The position numbers and the translations under genes are program-made. From Hymenobacter sp. 5317J-9 (lineage in GTDB: Bacteria; Bacteroidota; Bacteroidia; Cytophagales; Hymenobacteraceae), in the NCBI RefSeq assembly GCF_022921075.1, contig NZ_CP095050.1:3534001-3598000 (forward strand): a DNA stretch of 64,000 bases, given 5' to 3'. The notes below the pieces were generated by a model, which was given only the letters and a program-made list of their open reading frames with translations, was not told the DNA's origin and did no database searches. The stretch's first letter is position 1. Every line of letters begins with the position of its first letter. Positions 32,014-42,970 of this stretch are shown here, one piece after another.

Positions 32014-34971
32014 CTACCGGACTATTTCTACCCAGCCCTTATAGGTACGCTTGGTGTTGGCAAAGTCGGCAAACTCCACCTCGGCCAGGTAGTAGTACAC
32101 GCCTTCCGATACGGCCTTGCCGGCTCCGGGGGAGGTGCCGGTTGGGCTGCCCGACTCCAGCTCGGGCCCGCCGCCGTTCCAGTTGATGAGCACGGGGTCG
32201 TCGGCCGTGGTCGTGTTCTCGAAGACCTTGCGCCCCCAGCGGTTGAAGGCCTGGAAGTGCACCCGGCGCACGGGCGAGTTGCTGCGGGGCCGGAACACGG
32301 CGTTCTGCGCGTCGCCGTTGGGGGTGAAGATGTTGGGCAGCGAGAAGAACAGGCAGTTGTCCTGGCAGGCCACGTTGCTCGTGTCGCTCACCGCGCCCCC
32401 CGTGCCCACCGCCTGCACCGCGTAGCACCCGCCATTAAAGGCCAGGTCGGTGTGCACGTAATTGGGCGTGATGGTGGTGCCTAAGAAAGCGAAGGCGCCG
32501 GTGGGCGTGGGACGGTAATACACCCGGTAGCCCGTCACGGTGGCATCGCAGCCGGTGGGCACGTCGCTCAGCGTCCAGCTCAGGCGGTTGGTGTACCGGT
32601 CGCTGGCCGAGGGGAAGTTGGGGCGGGTAGCCAGTTCGTCGCAGTTGGTGGGCTCCAGCGTGAGCTTGGGCGTGCACGGCGGGCTGCTGAGCACAAGGCA
32701 GCTTACCTGACTGCGGTTGATGAGCGAGCTGAGGTAGGCTACGCCCGGGTACTGACCTTCGGTCTGCACGTAGTAGCAGTAGGTCTGGCCTTTCACCAGG
32801 GTGGGGTCGCTGTCGGTGTAGGTGCCGCCGGTGGCCGTGGTGGGCGCCGTGCCCAGGCGCACGAAAGCGCCCGTGCTGCCGGTGCGCCGGAATATCACGG
32901 CCGGGCGGGCGGCGTTGTCCCAGGGCACGCTGTAGGTCCAGCTCACGCGCACGGCCGTAGCTGCAGCCGAGGTTGGCGCCGTGCTGGTGCGCACGCTGCT
33001 GGCCGGGGGCGAGGCTTCGCGCACAGGGGTGCGGGAGTCGCCGGCCGGGAAGGTGCGCACAAACTCCAGCTTATAAGTAAACTGCCCATCCTGGGTGTTG
33101 ATGCCGGTATCGGTGTAGCAGGTATCGACCAGCGAGGTGAGCGTGGCAATGGGCGTGAAGGCAGCAGGCGCCAGCCCCGCACCGCGCGACAGCACGTAGC
33201 TGGGCGTGCCGTCGAAGGTGCCCCCGCCCACCGGCCGCGGCCGCGTCCAGCACACCTGAATCTGGCCGGCGGTGGTTGAGGTGTTTTCCACGTCCACCTT
33301 CACCAGGCGGGCCGAAGTGCCCTGAAACGACACGCAAGCCTCCTGCGAAGCAATGCTGGCCCCGCCGGCCGGCAGCGGAAACTCGGCGTAGATGCGGTAG
33401 CAATACGTCTGGCCCCGGTCGAGGCCCTGCGGGTTGCCGTTAGCGTCGAGGTTGCTGTCAGTGAAGGAGGTGGCCGAGGCGGGTACCGAGCCCACGCGCA
33501 CATAGCCGGCCGAAGCCGGAATGCCCGTGTCGCAGGGCCCAGGCACGAAGCTCGACGGGTTCACCTTGCGGTAGATGTAAATCTGGGAGGCGTTGGTGCA
33601 CACGTAAGGATTCCAGGTAAGCGTCGCGCTGGCCACCGCAGTGCCCGTGGCCGGCGCGGCACGCAGGTTCTGGGGCGGCGGCCCCACCACCGTAATGCGC
33701 CAAGCGCGCTCGTCAATCAGGGGCGAATTGGAGGGCGAGGGCGGGCTGGGGTTGTCCTGGGCCTTAAATACCACCAGATAAGGCTGGCGGGCCACGTTGC
33801 TGCAATCGGTATTCCAAGTAAACGTGCCGCTGGCCTGCGGCGGGCCGCTTTGCGTCTGACGGAAAGAAGCCGGCGGAATAATGCCCGAATAAGCAAACAG
33901 CGTAATCGGCGTTTGGGGGGCGCTAGCCGAAGCCACGTCCACGGCGGTCACGTTGCCGGTCACGGTCTGGCCGGCTATCACGCAGATGTCGGCCGGCACG
34001 GTGATGAGCGGGCGCAGGTTGGCAGCCGCCGTCACAATAATCTGCATGTCACGAATCACCGAACCGATTTTGCTGCGGCCCAGCGGCGTGCGGCGCCACT
34101 CTTCCACCTCAAAGGCCACGTTGTAGGGCCCGAGCGAGATGGGGGCGTTCCAAGTGATTTGCCCGGTGTAAGGGTCCTGCACGAAAATGGCCGGCGCGCC
34201 CGGCACCCCGGTAGGTGTGCCCGGAAATGCCACCTGCACCGGCCCCGGCGCAATGGCCGGGTCGTTGGGGTAGCGAAAATTGGTAATCTGCACCGCGGCG
34301 GGGTTGTTGTTGCCCGTGCCGTTGCACGGCGCCCCCTGCGTGCCCGTTATGCCCAGGGGCACCTGCTGGCTGGGCCGCAGGTGGAACGCCAGCGAGTCGC
34401 CGTCGGCGTCGTAAGCGCCTGGGTTGTGCAGAAACACCTGGTTAATGGCCGCATTGTCCACAGCGGGAGCCGTGAGAACGGGCGAGTGGTTGCGCCCCAG
34501 CGAGGGGTTGATGGTGAACGTGGTGCTGATGTAAAACGTCTGATTCACCGAGTTGTCGGTGTTGCGCACCCCAGGGTTCCGGTTTTCGCCAATGTAGCTC
34601 ACCGTGAAGCTGCCGCTGGAGGGGTAGGTGTGCTCGAAGTAGAAAATATTGTAGCTCGTGTCGGGGTTGCCCGGCACGGGCCGCCGGTTGCCAAAGCGGG
34701 GCACCGCCGTGCAGGTAGACGTGCCATCGCCAAAAAAGAAGGTGGCGTTGTCGGCCGGCACACTCGAGCTGTTGTCGGTGTACAAAATCATCTTGAAGAA
34801 GATGCGGCGCGGATTGCCCGGCGAGGTGGTGTCCACCTTGGCCTGAATGTCGCCGGCGCGCAGGTGAGTAGCCTGCGCCTCGCGGGGCCAGCCGCCCAAC
34901 AGCATCAACACCCCTAGCAGCAGCGCCGCCGGCGCCCACGCCCTTACCCGAAACGGAAAAAACTGTGTCAT
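32014..34971 (-). CDS. Giant surface protein with type B T9SS domain
   Basis: 985 residues, paralogue of the preceding gene in the same order and direction. Signal peptide (1-34, ending in AQA), then THLRAGDIQAKVDTTSPGNP, several Ig/PKD-like and fibronectin type III modules rich in Thr, Pro and Tyr, paired cysteines through the middle, and a C-terminal CHU_C/type B sorting domain (NIFTPNGDAQNAVFRP to KGWVEIVR). It should cross the outer membrane through the type IX system. The paralogue carries ISGDVSG where this one has a longer SPTGTSPGAGK loop before the final strands. The start at 34971 follows from the signal peptide. Its own terminator (31942-31989) separates it from the paralogue, so the two are separately transcribed. 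Confidence 0.9.
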   Translation of the reverse strand: MTQFFPFRVRAWAPAALLLGVLMLLGGWPREAQATHLRAGDIQAKVDTTSPGNPRRIFFKMILYTDNSSSVPADNATFFFGDGTSTCTAVPRFGNRRPVPGNPDTSYNIFYFEHTYPSSGSFTVSYIGENRNPGVRNTDNSVNQTFYISTTFTINPSLGRNHSPVLTAPAVDNAAINQVFLHNPGAYDADGDSLAFHLRPSQQVPLGITGTQGAPCNGTGNNNPAAVQITNFRYPNDPAIAPGPVQVAFPGTPTGVPGAPAIFVQDPYTGQITWNAPISLGPYNVAFEVEEWRRTPLGRSKIGSVIRDMQIIVTAAANLRPLITVPADICVIAGQTVTGNVTAVDVASASAPQTPITLFAYSGIIPPASFRQTQSGPPQASGTFTWNTDCSNVARQPYLVVFKAQDNPSPPSPSNSPLIDERAWRITVVGPPPQNLRAAPATGTAVASATLTWNPYVCTNASQIYIYRKVNPSSFVPGPCDTGIPASAGYVRVGSVPASATSFTDSNLDANGNPQGLDRGQTYCYRIYAEFPLPAGGASIASQEACVSFQGTSARLVKVDVENTSTTAGQIQVCWTRPRPVGGGTFDGTPSYVLSRGAGLAPAAFTPIATLTSLVDTCYTDTGINTQDGQFTYKLEFVRTFPAGDSRTPVREASPPASSVRTSTAPTSAAATAVRVSWTYSVPWDNAARPAVIFRRTGSTGAFVRLGTAPTTATGGTYTDSDPTLVKGQTYCYYVQTEGQYPGVAYLSSLINRSQVSCLVLSSPPCTPKLTLEPTNCDELATRPNFPSASDRYTNRLSWTLSDVPTGCDATVTGYRVYYRPTPTGAFAFLGTTITPNYVHTDLAFNGGCYAVQAVGTGGAVSDTSNVACQDNCLFFSLPNIFTPNGDAQNAVFRPRSNSPVRRVHFQAFNRWGRKVFENTTTADDPVLINWNGGGPELESGSPTGTSPGAGKAVSEGVYYYLAEVEFADFANTKRTYKGWVEIVR

Positions 34972-35159
34972 ATAAAGCAGATAACGAAAGAAAAGAAGCC
35001 GGGCTGCGGCGCGGCAACGATTGCTGCCCTTCTCACACTGCCCTGCCTTAGCAAACCACACCGCGCCCGTGCGTGTTAACGATGCCGACGGCGGATAGAT
35101 TCACCACGCCGGTTATAGTTTAGTTAAAATGCCCCGCCGCCAAGAATAAAGCCCGTGCG

Positions 35160-35190
35160 TTGCCCGGTTAGCAGGCGGGGGCTACCTTTG
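35160..35190 (+). promoter_or_regulatory. Promoter of the sdhCAB operon
   Basis: TTG at 35160-35162 and TACCTTTG at 35183-35190 match the Bacteroidota -33 and -7 boxes with the expected spacing of about 20 bases. The sdhC start is 45 bases downstream. Confidence 0.65.
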
Positions 35191-35234
35191 AGCCCTCAAA
35201 ACACACCTCTTCACTTGCCCAGTTTGGCTACTAT

Positions 35235-35987
35235 ATGAGTTGGATAACAAAAACCTTAACCAGCAGCATCGGCCGGAAAATCATCATGTCGGTCACGGGC
35301 CTGTTCCTGTGCACCTTCCTGGTCGTTCACCTCATCGGTAATCTGCAGCTGTTTAAGCACGACCAAGGCGCTGCTTTCAACACGTATTCCCACTTCATGG
35401 GCACCAATCCGGTCATTCGCACCATCGAGTGGGGCCTGGTGCTGGGTTTTGGCTTCCACATCTTCGAAGCTTGGGCGCTCACCCGCCGCAACAAGGCAGC
35501 CCGCTCGCAGGGCTACGCGCAGTGGCACGCCGAGAAAAACTCGGAGTGGACCTCGCGCAACATGGGCATCCTGGGCACCATCATCCTGATTTTCCTGCTG
35601 GTGCACCTGTATAACTTCTTCTGGCGTGCCCGCTTCGGCGGCCTGCCCAAAGTGGGCGGCGCTAATCCCGAAGTGCGTGACCTCGATAACCTGTACCTGG
35701 CTGTGGTGGATTCTTTCCACGTGTGGTGGTATGTATTGCTCTACGTGCTGGCCCAGATTAGCCTCGGCTACCACCTGTGGCACGGCTTCCGTTCCGGCTT
35801 CCAGACGCTGGGCCTGAACCACCGCAAGTACACGCCCCTCATCAAATACGTGGGCTACGTGTTTGCCGTGGTGGTGTCGGCGGGCTTCGCCTCCATGCCG
35901 CTCTACTTCTTCCTGTTCACCAACGCCCAGGGCGAACTGGCGGCCAACGCCCCCAGCCTGCTGCACACCGTCGCGTCGGCTTTCTAA
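35235..35987 (+). CDS. sdhC: Succinate dehydrogenase cytochrome b subunit
   Basis: A 250-residue membrane subunit with five hydrophobic segments (about 13-33, 62-82, 110-130, 160-185 and 205-228). It anchors the complex, holds heme b and passes electrons to menaquinone. Likely heme ligands are the histidines in VVHLIGNLQL, FGFHIFEAW, LLVHLYNFF and LGYHLWHGF. This single long subunit, in place of separate SdhC and SdhD, is the type B arrangement usual in Bacteroidota. It is the first gene of sdhC-sdhA-sdhB with a good promoter box upstream. The gap to sdhA is 98 bases. Confidence 0.95.
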   Translation: MSWITKTLTSSIGRKIIMSVTGLFLCTFLVVHLIGNLQLFKHDQGAAFNTYSHFMGTNPVIRTIEWGLVLGFGFHIFEAWALTRRNKAARSQGYAQWHAEKNSEWTSRNMGILGTIILIFLLVHLYNFFWRARFGGLPKVGGANPEVRDLDNLYLAVVDSFHVWWYVLLYVLAQISLGYHLWHGFRSGFQTLGLNHRKYTPLIKYVGYVFAVVVSAGFASMPLYFFLFTNAQGELAANAPSLLHTVASAF

Positions 35988-36085
35988 GCAATTCGGTTGG
36001 CCGGTAGAAACCCGCCGCGCGCCGCAACACCTTGGGCGCTCAGCTGTTCTACTACCAAACGTCACTCCATCACTCCGCTCCCAGT

Positions 36086-38019
<1,934 letters not shown>

Positions 38020-38020
<1 letters not shown>

Positions 38021-38121
38021 GCTGCAAGCTTACTGCTACAAGCTACAAGCTTTGTCTTTTAGCTTGACAAAATCAGGATTTAAAATAACAGCTTGCAGCT
38101 TGTAGCTAGCAGCCTGAAGCT
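38020..38121. repeat. Imperfect palindromic element inside the sdh operon
   Basis: Arms of 32 bases (38020-38051 and 38090-38121), built from AGCTTGCAGCTTGTAGCT-type motifs, are inverted with about seven mismatches around an AT-rich loop. It fills nearly the whole gap between the sdhA stop and the sdhB start at 38131. Confidence 0.8.
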
Positions 38122-38130
38122 CAAAAGAAA

Positions 38131-38916
38131 ATGGCCGGTTCCAACCCCAATGCTAAACCGATGAACCTGACCCTGAACGTGTGGCGGCAACCCAACCGCC
38201 AGACCCAGGGGAAAATGGTGGAATACCACGTTAAAGACATCTCGCCCGACATGTCCTTCCTGGAGATGCTGGACGTGCTGAACGAGGACCTGCTGCACGC
38301 CGGCCAGGACCCAGTAGCTTTCGACCACGACTGCCGCGAGGGCATTTGCGGCTCGTGCGACCTGTTCATCAACGGCCGTTCGCACGGTCCGGAGAAGGGC
38401 ACCACCACCTGCCAGCTGCACATGCGCAAGTTCTCGGATGGCGAAACCATCACCATCGAGCCTTGGCGCGCCAATGCTTTCCCGGTGAACAAAGACTTGA
38501 GCGTGGACCGCTCGGCCTTCGACCGCATCATTCAGGCCGGCGGCTACGTGAGCGTGAACACCGGCGGCGCCCCCGATGGCAACGAGATTCCGATTCCAAA
38601 AGAAATTTCGGACCGCGCCTTTGAGGCGGCTACCTGCATTGGCTGCGGCGCCTGCGTGGCGGCTTGCAAAAATGCCTCGGCCATGCTGTTCGTGTCGGCC
38701 AAGGTGTCGCAGCTGGCGTTGCTGCCCCAAGGGCAGGTAGAGCGCAAAACCCGCGTTGAAAACATGGTGGCGCAAATGGACAAGGAAGGCTTCGGTGCCT
38801 GCACCAATATCGGCTCTTGCGCCGCCGAGTGCCCGGTGGGCATTTCGCTCGAAAACATTGCCATCCTGAACCGCGAGTTTCTGGCGGCCAAAGCCGTTTC
38901 GAATAACCTGGCGTAA
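38131..38916 (+). CDS. sdhB: Succinate dehydrogenase iron-sulfur subunit
   Basis: A 261-residue protein carrying the three clusters that link the flavin to the quinone site. [2Fe-2S]: [17 protein letters not shown] plus the later TTCQLH; [4Fe-4S]: [13 protein letters not shown]; [3Fe-4S]: [14 protein letters not shown] with a last Cys contributed from the neighbouring groups. All expected cysteines are visible. It is the third gene of the sdh operon, 110 bases after sdhA, and followed by a strong terminator at 38936. Confidence 0.96.
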   Translation: MAGSNPNAKPMNLTLNVWRQPNRQTQGKMVEYHVKDISPDMSFLEMLDVLNEDLLHAGQDPVAFDHDCREGICGSCDLFINGRSHGPEKGTTTCQLHMRKFSDGETITIEPWRANAFPVNKDLSVDRSAFDRIIQAGGYVSVNTGGAPDGNEIPIPKEISDRAFEAATCIGCGACVAACKNASAMLFVSAKVSQLALLPQGQVERKTRVENMVAQMDKEGFGACTNIGSCAAECPVGISLENIAILNREFLAAKAVSNNLA

Positions 38917-38935
38917 GCGGGGCATAAAGATTGCG

Positions 38936-38968
38936 AAAAGCGCGACGGGCAGCCGTCGCGCTTTTTTT
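38936..38968 (+). terminator. Intrinsic terminator of sdhCAB
   Basis: GCGCGACGG (38940-38948) pairs with CCGTCGCGC (38953-38961), flanked by four A before and seven T after, so it may also work for the convergent MFS gene ending at 38974. Confidence 0.92.
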
Positions 38969-38973
38969 GTGCG

Positions 38974-40143
38974 CTACTTCTCCCCTTCTACCCGCAGTTT
39001 GGGCACCACCCACACCACCAGCAGGCCCAGCACCGACACCAGGGCGAACGACCACCGCAGACTCGCCGCTTTGGCCACAAAGCCCACCAGCGGCGGTACC
39101 ATCAGAAAGCCGAAATAGCTGACCGTGGACACCGAAGCAATGGCCGCGCCCGCGCTCAAAGGGTTGGCGCGGCCCACCAGGCTGAATACCAGCGGCACCA
39201 CGCACGACACGCCTAGGCCGCCCAGCACAAAGCCCAGCCCGGCCACCACCGGCGTGGGAAAGGCGGCGGCCAGCAGCAGCCCGGTGCTCATGAGCAGGCC
39301 GCTGGCTTGCAGGATTTGCTTGATGCCGAAGCGGCCCACCAGCCAGTCGCCCAGGAAGCGGCCCGACGTCATGGCCACCATGTAGAGGGTGAAGCCCAAG
39401 CCGGAAATGGCTTTGGGCGCGTGAGCGGCCTGGGAAAAATATACGCCGCTCCAATCATAAAACGTGCCTTCGCAGGCCATGGAGGCGAAGGTGATGAGGC
39501 CGTATTTCAGCACCGTTTTCTCGGGCCAGGTGAAAAAGGACTTTTTTTCGGACGCCGGTGGCAGGGCTAGGGTATTGGAAAAGAAGGCGAAAGCCAGGGC
39601 AGTGAGGCCCATGGAAACGGCCGCAAAATGCACGGTGGTACTTACGTCGTGGCTGATGAGCAGCGCTCCGAGTCCTGCTGCCGCAAAGCCCGCCACACTC
39701 CAGATGCCGTGAAACGTGGCGATGATGGACCGGTCGTACAGCGTCTGCACGCCCACCGACTGCGCATTCACCGACAGATTGAGCAGGTTGCGCGAACAGC
39801 CGAAGCAGAACAGGAGCACGGCCAACTGCCAGGTATGCGCCGCAAACCCCAGCAGGCCCAACGCCAGATTGTAGAGCACGGCCCCAACCAACATTACCTG
39901 GCGGCTGCTGAAGCGCTGCAACAGCTGCCCGGTCACGGGCAGCGTAAGCATGAGGCCAGCCGGCAGGGCCAATAGTACGCCGCCCAGCTCGGCCGCGCTT
40001 AGCCCCAGACGGTGCTGAATGACAGGAATGCGCGAGGCCCAGGTGGCAAACCCAAACCCCGACACGAAGAAGAACAACGCAATAGCCACGCGGGCCCGCG
40101 TTGGCGACACCCGCAACGGCGACTCAACCAATACTTCACTCAT
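38974..40143 (-). CDS. MFS transporter (YbjJ-like)
   Basis: A 389-residue inner-membrane protein with about 12 hydrophobic segments. The start of the transmembrane part, FFFVSGFGFATWASRIPVIQ, and the pattern LSAAELGGVLLALPAG are typical of the YbjJ/FucP-side MFS proteins of unknown substrate. A cytoplasmic loop lies at about residue 195-215 (PASEKKSFFTWPEK). The start at 40143 gives a short N-terminal tail before helix 1. It is convergent with sdhB and divergent from a second, unrelated MFS gene at 40325. Substrate unknown. Confidence 0.87.
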   Translation of the reverse strand: MSEVLVESPLRVSPTRARVAIALFFFVSGFGFATWASRIPVIQHRLGLSAAELGGVLLALPAGLMLTLPVTGQLLQRFSSRQVMLVGAVLYNLALGLLGFAAHTWQLAVLLFCFGCSRNLLNLSVNAQSVGVQTLYDRSIIATFHGIWSVAGFAAAGLGALLISHDVSTTVHFAAVSMGLTALAFAFFSNTLALPPASEKKSFFTWPEKTVLKYGLITFASMACEGTFYDWSGVYFSQAAHAPKAISGLGFTLYMVAMTSGRFLGDWLVGRFGIKQILQASGLLMSTGLLLAAAFPTPVVAGLGFVLGGLGVSCVVPLVFSLVGRANPLSAGAAIASVSTVSYFGFLMVPPLVGFVAKAASLRWSFALVSVLGLLVVWVVPKLRVEGEK

Positions 40144-40324
40144 AATCCAGGGTGGCCGGGAGGCCCTGCGGCGCAAAGTAATGCCACAGCAGCAGCGGAG
40201 GCCCCTTTTCCTGCGGCTCTGGGCGGACATAAGGGCCAAACCTGTTCCTCGCAAGGGCCCTCCTTTACGGCGGTTGCGCCTTGAAAGTGCCGCCGCCGGC
40301 CGATAATGGCGTTATTTTGTAGCA

Positions 40325-41551
40325 ATGCCGCCCCTCCCCCGCCGAACTTTACCGCTGCTGTACGCTCTGATTCTGGTTGACGTAGTGGTGGGGGCCGCCG
40401 TGGGCCCGGTGCTGCCCGATTTTGTGCGCGGCCTGCGCCAGCCGCAGCTGTGGCTGAGCGTGGGCACGGGGCTGTTTCTGGGGGTGCAGCTGTTTTCGGC
40501 TCCGCTGCTGGGGCGGCTGGGCGATGGCTACGGGCGCCGGCCCATCTTCATCCTATCGGCGGTGGGCACGCTGCTGGCCAATGCCCTGCTGCTGCCCGTG
40601 CGCGCGGGCCTGTACTTCGCCAACCGCGTGTCTGACGGCCTCACCAACGGCATGTACGCCACGGCCCGCTCGGCCATCACCGACGCGTCGGCGCCCGAGC
40701 GGCTGTTTCGCAATCTGGGCATCGAGGGCGCCATCATTTCGCTGGGCTTCGTACTGGGGCCCATGGCGGCGGGGTTGCTGCTCACGGCCCTGCAGGTGCC
40801 CGCCGGCCAGCAGGCCACCTACGTGGTGCGCCTCGCCCTGGCCCTGGCCGCCCTCAACGTGCTGCTGGCCCTCGCCCTGCCCGAAACCCACCAGCAGCGC
40901 AACGGCGTGCGCGGCGCCGAGCTGCGCACCGAGCTGGCCCGGAGCATCAACCCGCTCACGCTCTGGGCCCGGCTGAGCGCCAAGAATGCCAGCAACCCCG
41001 GCATCCGGCGCATTGTGCTCACGCAGGTGGCCCTCACGCTCAGCACGGGCTACTACTTCTACTTCGTGCCCTTTGCCAGCCTGAGCGCGCTGCGCATGGA
41101 TGCGCGCGCCATCTCCTATTTTTTCATGTTTTTCGGAACACTGAGCATAGGGCTTAATTATGTGTTTTACACCTACTTTGCCGACCGCATCAACCAGCGC
41201 CGGGCCATTGTATGGCTGGCGGCGCTGGGCACGCCGGTGCTGGCCGGCTACGGCTTGGTGGGCACGTCGCGCGCGGCGCTCTACGTCCTGGTTACCCTCG
41301 ATTGCCTCACGCTTTCGCTCATTCAGGGCCTGCTGGAAGGGCTGCTGGCCCGCCGCACCACCGATACCGACCGCGGCGAGATTTTCGGCTTGAACCAAGC
41401 CTTTCAGGGCCTGGCCAGCTTTGGCACCACGCTGGTGTTTGGGGCGCTGTCGGTGCTGGACTTGCGGCTGCCGTGGGCATGGTTTGCGCTGTGCCTGGCC
41501 GCAGTGGCCTGGCTGGCCGCGCGCCGCAGCGATGCGCCAGCCGCCAGCTGA
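40325..41551 (+). CDS. MFS transporter (TetA-like drug exporter family)
   Basis: A 408-residue inner-membrane protein with 12 predicted helices. Helix 1 reads LLYALILVDVVVGAAVGPVL and the loop 2-3 motif is GRLGDGYGRRPIFILS, the MFS motif A of proton-driven exporters (TetA and related). A cytoplasmic loop lies near residues 190-215. Export of small toxic compounds is the likely role; tetracycline resistance cannot be concluded. It is divergent from the MFS gene at 38974 with 181 bases between. Confidence 0.87.
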   Translation: MPPLPRRTLPLLYALILVDVVVGAAVGPVLPDFVRGLRQPQLWLSVGTGLFLGVQLFSAPLLGRLGDGYGRRPIFILSAVGTLLANALLLPVRAGLYFANRVSDGLTNGMYATARSAITDASAPERLFRNLGIEGAIISLGFVLGPMAAGLLLTALQVPAGQQATYVVRLALALAALNVLLALALPETHQQRNGVRGAELRTELARSINPLTLWARLSAKNASNPGIRRIVLTQVALTLSTGYYFYFVPFASLSALRMDARAISYFFMFFGTLSIGLNYVFYTYFADRINQRRAIVWLAALGTPVLAGYGLVGTSRAALYVLVTLDCLTLSLIQGLLEGLLARRTTDTDRGEIFGLNQAFQGLASFGTTLVFGALSVLDLRLPWAWFALCLAAVAWLAARRSDAPAAS

Positions 41552-41693
41552 CATTGCTGCGGACGGGCCGTTTCTCAACCGAATCCGGCATCGGACAGGC
41601 CACGCGGCACGGCCAATTGCCGCCCGTTCGTAACCTCTGACCGGCCCAACGGGTTAGACCTGCACAACCTCTCGCCAGTCCCGCTATTCCGTT

Positions 41694-42221
41694 TTGATTA
41701 CGCTCCTCTCCGGTACCAACCGGCCTAACTCGCGCGCGCGCCGCATTGCCAACTATTACCGCACCGTGCTCACCGGACTTGGGTCCGAAAGCCAGATCCT
41801 AGATTTGGCCGAGCTACCGGCCGACTTTCTGGCCACGGCCCTCTACGCCAACGTAGGCACCAACCCCGAGTTCAACCGCCTGGCGGCCATGCTCGATGCC
41901 GGCGACAAGCTGGTCATCATCACGCCCGAATACAACGCCTCGTTTCCCGGCGCGCTCAAGGCGTTCATTGACGGCTTGGCGTATCCGGGCGGCATTGCGG
42001 GCAAGAAGGCGGCCTTGGTGGGCCTGAGCAGCGGCGGGCAGGGCGGTCTGCTGGCCATGGCCCACCTCACCGACGTGCTGATGTACCTCGGCACCTCGGT
42101 GCTGCCCCAGCGCGTGCGCCTGCCCTTCATCAACCAGGACCTGAATGCCGAAGACGGCCTCAACCACGACCTGTCGCGCCAGCTGCTGCAGGAGCAAGCC
42201 AAAGCACTGCTGGCGTTCTAG
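41694..42221 (+). CDS. NADPH-dependent FMN reductase family protein
   Basis: A 175-residue flavodoxin-fold enzyme. FMN phosphate loop: LLSGTNRPNSRARRIA at 4-19; second flavin loop: TPEYNASFPGALKAFIDGL near 82-100; then GLSSGGQGG near 111-119. It probably reduces FMN, quinones or azo compounds with NAD(P)H. The start is a TTG, since no ATG or GTG is in place before the first strand; the gene would otherwise lose its flavin loop. No ribosome binding site is evident. Confidence 0.87.
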   Translation: MITLLSGTNRPNSRARRIANYYRTVLTGLGSESQILDLAELPADFLATALYANVGTNPEFNRLAAMLDAGDKLVIITPEYNASFPGALKAFIDGLAYPGGIAGKKAALVGLSSGGQGGLLAMAHLTDVLMYLGTSVLPQRVRLPFINQDLNAEDGLNHDLSRQLLQEQAKALLAF

Positions 42222-42235
42222 CATCCAGACCGTCG

Positions 42236-42306
42236 CAAAGGGCCTCTCACCACCGAATGACTTATTCAGGCGTGGTGAGGTCCTTCGCTCCGCTCAGGAT
42301 GACAGC
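42236..42306. repeat. Partly decayed palindromic element, TGTCATCCTGAGC family
   Basis: The right arm GTGGTGAGGTCCTTCGC and on to GGATGACAGC matches the perfect element at 22931, but the left arm keeps only its inner part (CCTCTCACCAC). It lies between the convergent genes ending at 42221 and 42323. Confidence 0.7.
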
Positions 42307-42322
42307 TGATTATGGACAATAC

Positions 42323-42865
42323 CTACTCACCAGTTCGGGTGCTCTGCCGGGCCAGCACCCGGCCAAATACAGCCCGCAGCACAAAATAGAGCACCAGCAC
42401 CAGCGGCACGCTGGCCAGCGCCCAAATGAGCAGCGCGCCCAGCTCGGCGCGCCACAGGAGTTGGCCTACGGCGCCCCACCCTTCCTGCGCAATGAGCTGG
42501 CGCAGGCTGGCCAGGGTGAGATGGGCCACTTTATCGCCCTGGCCCATGATGATGGCCCCGCCCCGCAGCAGCGGAATAAGCAGGGCCAATTGAAACGCCG
42601 TCATCAGATGCGTGGCCAGCTGCATGGCGGCCACGTTGAGGCGCAGGCGCAGGGCCACCAGGGCACTCAGGACGGTGGTGGTGCCCAGGGCGGGTATCAG
42701 ACCAATGGCCGCGCCCAGGCCCACGGTGAGGGCCAGCTGCCGGGGCGATAGACCGGCCTTGAGCAGGTCCAGCAGCGGGTCGACCACGCGGCGCCGGAAC
42801 CATGAGCGGGAGGAACTGGCGGCGGGCACGGTCAGAGGCTCGGGCTGGAATTCGGGAAGCGGCAT
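42323..42865 (-). CDS. DUF2062 membrane protein
   Basis: A 180-residue protein with two to three hydrophobic segments. The family pattern is visible: an Arg-rich start (SWFRRRVVDPLLDLLK), then SPRQLALTVGLGAAIGLIPALGTTTVLS (partly, residues 44-71), RLRLNVAAMQLATHLMTAFQ, and a C-terminal membrane helix (LLIWALASVPLVLVLYFVL). DUF2062 domains often accompany glycosyltransferases; here the domain stands alone. The start at 42865 precedes the basic N-terminus. It is divergent from the YihY-family gene across about 105 bases. Confidence 0.82.
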   Translation of the reverse strand: MPLPEFQPEPLTVPAASSSRSWFRRRVVDPLLDLLKAGLSPRQLALTVGLGAAIGLIPALGTTTVLSALVALRLRLNVAAMQLATHLMTAFQLALLIPLLRGGAIIMGQGDKVAHLTLASLRQLIAQEGWGAVGQLLWRAELGALLIWALASVPLVLVLYFVLRAVFGRVLARQSTRTGE

Positions 42866-42970
42866 AAAGAAAATTAGCGGGCGCGTGCACCGGGCCATAC
42901 GGCAGCCCGTACCTTCGCCGGAAGGCGCTGACCAACCGGCGGCGCCCCAAAAAGTTGCCTTTCGGGCGTT